Shown here piece by piece: positions 6,197-9,678 of a stretch of 9,678 bases of DNA. Below the pieces are notes generated by a model. The model saw only the letters and a list, made by a program, of their open reading frames with translations. It did not search any database and was not told the origin of the DNA. The stretch spans positions 1 to 9,678 of the forward strand of contig JBBRKQ010000143.1 of NCBI GenBank assembly GCA_038231815.1. Reading direction: 5' to 3'. Origin of the DNA: CAILKP01 sp038231815. GTDB taxonomy: Bacteria; Planctomycetota; Phycisphaerae; Phycisphaerales; UBA1924. Made by a program: the position numbers and the translations under genes. Positions within the stretch are counted from its first letter, which is position 1. Each line of letters opens with the position of its first letter.

Positions 6197-6853
6197 ATGC
6201 TTAAGACCTTCGTTCACGTTTTTAAGACTCCCACCGCCGCCCCTTCACAAAGGCCCCCGACGCAAGCCAACGCCTTGCCCCCGATCCTGCTCCTGCTGCA
6301 CGGCACCGGCGGTGATGAACATGAACTGCTCGGCCTCGGGGATAAACTCCTCCCCGGTGCGCCCCTGCTCAGCCTCCGCGGCAACGTTAGCGAAGCCAGA
6401 ATGCCCCGCTTCTTCCGCCGCATAGCACCCGGCATTTTTGATCTTGATGACGCCCTCCGCCGCGCCGGCGAACTGGCCGCGTTCATCACCGCCGCTCGCA
6501 CGCACTACCAGCTGGGCTCCCACCCCATCATCTCCGTCGGCTATTCCAACGGTGCGAACATTGCCCACTGCCTTCTGCTGCGCCATCCGGGCATCCTGCA
6601 AGGCGCCATCCTGCTCCGCCCGATGGTCGTGCTTCCTCCGCCCGACACCACCGGCCTCGCCGGCACCCCGGCCCTTTTGCTTTGTGGCTCAAACGACCCA
6701 ACAGTTCCCAAAGGACAGCCCGAGCAGCTTGCAACCCGAATCGCCGCCGCCGGAGGTGACCCTGACCTCCGCTACACAGCAGAAAGCCACGGCCTCGTCC
6801 AGCAAGACATCCGCGAAGCCCGCGAGTGGCTTGCCGAGACCGCAATCGAGTAG
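6197..6853 (+). CDS. Alpha/beta hydrolase, phospholipase/carboxylesterase family (MhqD-like)
   Basis: This 218-residue serine hydrolase carries ILLLLHGTGGDEHELL (30-45, oxyanion loop), SLRGNVSEARMPRFFRR (59-75) and GYSNGANIA (115-123) with nucleophile Ser117. LLLCGSNDPTVP (160-171) supplies Asp167, and ESHGL (196-200) supplies His198, completing the triad. The LRGNV-MPRFFRR-FDLDD pattern is typical of the dienelactone-hydrolase-like carboxylesterase group that includes Bacillus MhqD. Function is ester hydrolysis; natural substrates are not defined. It follows the ring-cleaving dioxygenase in the same direction after 252 bp in which I see no gene. The two may act together on aromatic or quinone compounds, but the gap is long enough for a separate promoter. 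The ATG gives a normal short N-terminus; no strong Shine-Dalgarno is seen. It converges with groES, leaving only 25 bp between stop codons. Confidence 0.9.
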   Translation: MLKTFVHVFKTPTAAPSQRPPTQANALPPILLLLHGTGGDEHELLGLGDKLLPGAPLLSLRGNVSEARMPRFFRRIAPGIFDLDDALRRAGELAAFITAARTHYQLGSHPIISVGYSNGANIAHCLLLRHPGILQGAILLRPMVVLPPPDTTGLAGTPALLLCGSNDPTVPKGQPEQLATRIAAAGGDPDLRYTAESHGLVQQDIREAREWLAETAIE

Positions 6854-6878
6854 TCGCCGGCTGGCCCGCGGCCCCGCT

Positions 6879-7205
6879 TCATTCGTCCTTGCGAAACACC
6901 GCTACCACGTCCTCAATCGGTATCACAAACAGCCGGTTGTCACCATCAAACTCAACCGGTATCGCGTGCTTCGGATTAAACAGCACCCGGTCATACCGCT
7001 TAATCGGGTAATTTTCATCACGGTCTACCTTCGCCGAGATCGCCACGACGCGACCGGTGATCGTCGGTATCTCGATTTTGTCGGGCAAGTGAATGCCCGC
7101 CTTGGTCTGCTTCCGGTCCTCATCCTTGCGAATCAGTACCCGATCACCGATCGGCTCAACCACTTCCAGTTTGGCGGCAGGTTTTTTCAGATTGTCTTCA
7201 GCCAT
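6879..7205 (-). CDS. groES: GroES-like co-chaperonin (Cpn10), solitary
   Basis: The product is 108 residues from ATG 7205; an upstream in-frame ATG at 7238 would add 11 unlikely residues (LGRLGRLHLS after Met). It matches the GroES fold: VVEPIGDRVLIRKDED (15-30), a mobile-loop segment RKQTKAGIHLPDK (31-43), TGRVVAIS (50-57), YDRVLFNPKHAIPVEFDG (71-88) and the C-terminal strand FVIPIEDVVAVF (93-104). In a chaperonin complex GroES caps GroEL and closes the folding chamber. The hydrophobic tripeptide that docks on GroEL, Ile-Val-Leu in E. coli, reads Ile-His-Leu here (38-40). No groEL is next to it and I saw no CIRCE heat-shock operator upstream, unlike standard groESL operons. It may be an extra co-chaperonin paralogue; several per genome would not be unusual in planctomycetes. 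Confidence 0.88.
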   Translation of the reverse strand: MAEDNLKKPAAKLEVVEPIGDRVLIRKDEDRKQTKAGIHLPDKIEIPTITGRVVAISAKVDRDENYPIKRYDRVLFNPKHAIPVEFDGDNRLFVIPIEDVVAVFRKDE

Positions 7206-7484
7206 GCTCAAGTGTAATCGCCCAAGCCGCCCGAGCAAACCCGCTTAACGGGATCACGCAGGGCAGACGGACCCCGCCCCCCGCACAAGCTTCTCCCAGC
7301 CTCTCAAATTGCAAATCCAGTTCGCTGCCTTTCCCACTGCGCAGCCTTTGCATTCATCCTTTGGTATTTTTCTCCATTCCTCCCTGCAATCCGCCTTCCC
7401 TCGCGACTTCCTCCACGCCGTCCTATTCTCGATTTCGTATTTAAGCAGCACCCCGTTCGTTTCCACGCGCGATACCACTCTGCC
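7206..7484. repeat. Pyrimidine-rich intergenic region between groES and apt with a degenerate repeat copy
   Basis: This 279-bp divergent gap must contain the promoters for groES and apt, but I cannot assign either. At 7295-7333 it holds CCCAGCCT, TCAAATT, then AAATCCAG and TTCGCTGCCTTTC. The same blocks occur in the same order at 3402-3458. A short CCCG-CTTAA-CGGG inverted repeat lies at 7240-7252. No credible gene is present. Confidence 0.4.
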
Positions 7485-8012
7485 ATGACCCAAATCGACC
7501 ATCTCCGCACGCTTATTCGCGATGTTCCGGACTTCCCCAAGCCCGGCATCATGTTCCGCGACTTCACCCCCCTGCTGCGTGACCCCGCGGGCCTAGCACT
7601 CGCCGTTGAGCTTATGGTCAACCCGTTCCGAGGCAAGCACGTTGATCTCGTCGCCGGCGCCGAGTCGCGCGGCTTTATCTTCGGCACCGCCATGGCCCAG
7701 TCGCTCTCGGCCGGATTTGTACCCATCCGCAAGCCCGGGAAGCTCCCCGCAGGCAAAGCCCAGATGGGCTACGAACTCGAGTACGGCTCCGACAAGCTCG
7801 AAATCCACGTTGATGCCGTGCACCCCGGCCAGCGAATCGTCTTGGTCGATGACCTCCTTGCCACCGGCGGCACCATGGAAGCCTGCTGTAAGCTGGTCAG
7901 ATCACTGGGTGCCGAGATCGCCGGCATCTCCGTACTCATCGAACTCAGCGGACTCTCCGGCCGCGATAAACTGACGCAGTACGGCGAAGTCCGATCGGTC
8001 ATCCAGTACTAA
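7485..8012 (+). CDS. apt: Adenine phosphoribosyltransferase
   Basis: Apt converts adenine and PRPP to AMP and pyrophosphate in purine salvage, in the cytosol. The 175-residue length is typical. Diagnostic parts are IRDVPDFPKPGIMFRDFTPLL (11-31), VAGAESRGFIFG (56-67), IRKPGKLPAGK (81-91) followed by YELEYG (96-101), and the PRPP-binding loop RIVLVDDLLATGGT (117-130) with the acidic pair Asp122-Asp123. The ATG is correctly placed for the family N-terminus. It is a stand-alone gene: divergent from groES, and followed by an ABC permease 103 bp downstream with a small hairpin between them. Nothing unusual was seen in the catalytic parts. Confidence 0.95.
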   Translation: MTQIDHLRTLIRDVPDFPKPGIMFRDFTPLLRDPAGLALAVELMVNPFRGKHVDLVAGAESRGFIFGTAMAQSLSAGFVPIRKPGKLPAGKAQMGYELEYGSDKLEIHVDAVHPGQRIVLVDDLLATGGTMEACCKLVRSLGAEIAGISVLIELSGLSGRDKLTQYGEVRSVIQY

Positions 8013-8060
8013 AAACCGCTGGTCTGACCATCTTTGCACTCTCAAAATCCAAAGTATCAC

Positions 8061-8076
8061 AGAGCTAAAAAGCTCT
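8061..8076. terminator. Small hairpin downstream of apt
   Basis: AGAGCT-AAAA-AGCTCT forms a perfect 6-bp stem with a four-base loop, 48 bp after the apt stop and 39 bp before the permease ATG. There is no T-tract after it and the stem is only moderately strong, so intrinsic termination is doubtful. A boundary or processing element is also possible. Confidence 0.3.
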
Positions 8077-8115
8077 AGATTTCAAGCTGATTCGTACCGA
8101 TCTGTTCCAACTCCT

Positions 8116-9552
8116 TTGCCCCACATGCCCGATACCCCATCAATATCGAGCACCCCTGCATTCCCAGAGCCCGATCCAATCACGCCAGCCAATCCCCGTT
8201 CACAGCCCCCGATGTCCCGCCACTGGATCAGCACTATCTGGGACACCAGTGCCGGACGGTACGGCGCTTCCATTCTCCTGATTACCTTCGCGCTCTGCTT
8301 CGGCTCACTCCCGTGGACGCTCACACCACAGCCCATCCCCGGAACCCTCCACGCCGACCTCGCCGAACGCCCCACGGCCGCCCCGTTCGAGGCCCAAAAT
8401 CGCTCCGCACGCCACCTCCCTCCATCGTGGTGGCCAGTCGCTGAAAACTCCGCAGCTGCACAGCGCCGCGCTGCCGCTGTGCAAGATGCCGCAACCAACC
8501 AACTGGCCGATGAACTTGGCATCGCACCCGAAACGGCCGCACAAAAGCACGCCGCGGCCATCGCGGCCAGGCTGCCCACCACCCGCGGTCCGATGGCCCT
8601 GCTCGGAACCGATGTTCTCGGCCGTGATCTCCTAGCCCGCCTCCTCGTCGGCGGCACGGTTTCACTGTCGGTCGGCATCCTCGCCGCCGCCCTTTCCGTC
8701 CTGCTGGGCACGCTCTATGGCGCGACGGCCGGATACATCGGCGGGACGGTTGATGCGGTGATGATGCGCTTTGTGGATGTGCTTTACGGCCTGCCGTATG
8801 TGTTGCTGGTGGTATTGATGGCTGTGGCCTCCGGAGCGATTATCGAGGAATACACCGGTAGGGCCCGCGCCCGCGAGGCCTTCGCTCGCGTGCAAGTTGC
8901 CGATGTGTTACGTACCGAACGCGCCTTTACGCTTGCAACCGAACCTGCGGCCCAATCAACTGGTTTGCTCGGTCAGACGTACCCCTCCAGCGAAGCGGTC
9001 CGAGAGCGTCTCTCGACAGACAAAGGTTTAGGCTCAATGATGATGGCCAAAGCTGATAGCGTCCCTGGCCTGGAGCGCCGCAATGTCTCCGGTGCCACCC
9101 GAATGCTGCTTGAACTCGGCACCCTGCTCATCGCCATCGGTGGTGTCAGTTGGCTCACCATGGCCCGCGTCGTCCGTGGTCAGGTGCTCTCGCTGAAAGC
9201 CCAGCCGTTCATAGAGGCCGCCCGCGCCATTGGCGCATCACGCCGTCGCATCTTCCTGCGGCATCTCCTGCCCAACCTCATCGGCCCCATCATCGTCTAC
9301 GCCACGCTCACCATACCCCAGGCCATCCTGCAAGAGAGCTTCCTCAGCTTTCTTGGCATTGGAGTCAAGCCCCCACTGCCGAGCTGGGGCAATCTCGCGG
9401 CAGATGGCCTCGAACAACTCAACCTAGTCCAAAGCCAGTGGTGGCTGCTGGTCTTCCCGTGCATCATGCTCGCGCTCACACTCCTTGCCCTCAACTTTGT
9501 TGGCGAAGCTCTCCGCACCGCGCTCGACCCCAAAGCCAGGACCAGAAGCTGA
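8116..9552 (+). CDS. Dipeptide/oligopeptide ABC transporter permease, DppC/OppC family, with large insertions
   Basis: This inner-membrane subunit forms half of the channel of a peptide or nickel-type importer. Hydrophobic segments lie at about 50-66, 180-200, 225-241, 332-350, 390-410 and 442-463. Family motifs are GTDVLGRDLLARLLVGG (164-180), AGYIGGTVDAVMMRFVD (205-221), the EAA loop EAARAIGASRRRIFLRHLLPN (368-388; contacts the ATPase), ESFLSFLGIGVKPPLPSWG (407-425) and the tail ALRTALDPK (465-473). At 478 residues it is far longer than the usual 280-310. The excess comes from a proline-rich N-terminus (1-32), about 95 residues between segments one and two, and about 80 hydrophilic residues after segment three. 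Both loops should face the periplasm. The start may instead be Met33 (8212). ATPase, partner permease and binding protein are not in view. Peptide transport is inferred from family. Confidence 0.9.
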   Translation: MPHMPDTPSISSTPAFPEPDPITPANPRSQPPMSRHWISTIWDTSAGRYGASILLITFALCFGSLPWTLTPQPIPGTLHADLAERPTAAPFEAQNRSARHLPPSWWPVAENSAAAQRRAAAVQDAATNQLADELGIAPETAAQKHAAAIAARLPTTRGPMALLGTDVLGRDLLARLLVGGTVSLSVGILAAALSVLLGTLYGATAGYIGGTVDAVMMRFVDVLYGLPYVLLVVLMAVASGAIIEEYTGRARAREAFARVQVADVLRTERAFTLATEPAAQSTGLLGQTYPSSEAVRERLSTDKGLGSMMMAKADSVPGLERRNVSGATRMLLELGTLLIAIGGVSWLTMARVVRGQVLSLKAQPFIEAARAIGASRRRIFLRHLLPNLIGPIIVYATLTIPQAILQESFLSFLGIGVKPPLPSWGNLAADGLEQLNLVQSQWWLLVFPCIMLALTLLALNFVGEALRTALDPKARTRS

Positions 9553-9594
9553 TCTCGCCTCCGCCTTGACCACGCCCCATGGCCTTTGCTCTAT

Positions 9595-9678
<84 letters not shown>

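Noticed and set aside
5979..6425. Plus-strand open frame of 148 codons ahead of the hydrolase.
   Set aside because: It overlaps the hydrolase in a different frame and is a Pro/Ser-rich, shadow-like translation with no domain.
7206..7300. Search for a CIRCE (HrcA) operator upstream of groES.
   Set aside because: No TTAGCACTC/GAGTGCTAA-like arms are present; only a weak CCCG/CGGG pair was found.
7254..7502. Minus-strand open frame of 82 codons upstream of apt.
   Set aside because: It translates the pyrimidine-rich repeat-bearing gap and overlaps the apt start; there is no family resemblance.

Overview
The window is GC-rich bacterial chromosomal DNA, most likely from a planctomycete-type (PVC group) bacterium. 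Three things suggest this: a TIGR02999-type ECF sigma factor, a dipeptide-type ABC permease enlarged by long extra loops, and pyrimidine-rich gaps carrying short heptamer repeats and a degenerate interspersed repeat. The assignment is an inference from gene style; there is no rRNA or other phylogenetic marker here. I see no tRNA, rRNA, CRISPR array, transposase or phage gene.

Layout. 1-302 (-): first 100 codons of an ECF sigma factor, cut by the window edge. 303-609: divergent intergenic region with two palindromic elements. 610-1149 (+): single-domain globin. 1194-2297 (-): SIS plus two CBS domains, an arabinose-5-phosphate isomerase (KdsD/KpsF) family member, convergent with the globin. 2422-3306 (+): ScpA, the kleisin of bacterial condensin. 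3307-3652: repeat-bearing gap. 3653-4042 (+): DUF503 (YlxP-like) protein. 4103 to about 4717 (-): poorly characterised protein resembling the C-terminal part of a xylose-isomerase-like TIM barrel. 4832-4957: promoter region with alternating inverted repeats, a consensus TATAAT and a Shine-Dalgarno site. 4958-5944 (+): VOC-family ring-cleaving dioxygenase. 6197-6853 (+): alpha/beta hydrolase of the phospholipase/carboxylesterase family. 6879-7205 (-): stand-alone GroES-like co-chaperonin. 7485-8012 (+): adenine phosphoribosyltransferase. 8116-9552 (+): oligopeptide/dipeptide ABC permease (DppC/OppC family) with two large predicted periplasmic insertions. 9595-9678: almost pure G, a sequencing or assembly artefact at the contig end.

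How the genes work together. Most are solitary housekeeping or stress genes without their usual partners: no scpB, groEL, or other ABC transporter subunits are in view. The one pair that looks functionally coupled is the dioxygenase and the following hydrolase. They resemble the MhqO/MhqD pair used by Firmicutes against quinone and electrophile stress, and they follow the best-looking regulatory region in the window. The divergent sigma factor and globin may share a control region, but nothing shows that the sigma factor regulates the globin.

No clearly new multi-gene system is visible. The leads most worth checking are the operator-like array at 4832-4893 with its dioxygenase-hydrolase pair, the insertion-bearing permease, the KdsD-family protein with an altered catalytic segment, and the truncated TIM-barrel-like protein.
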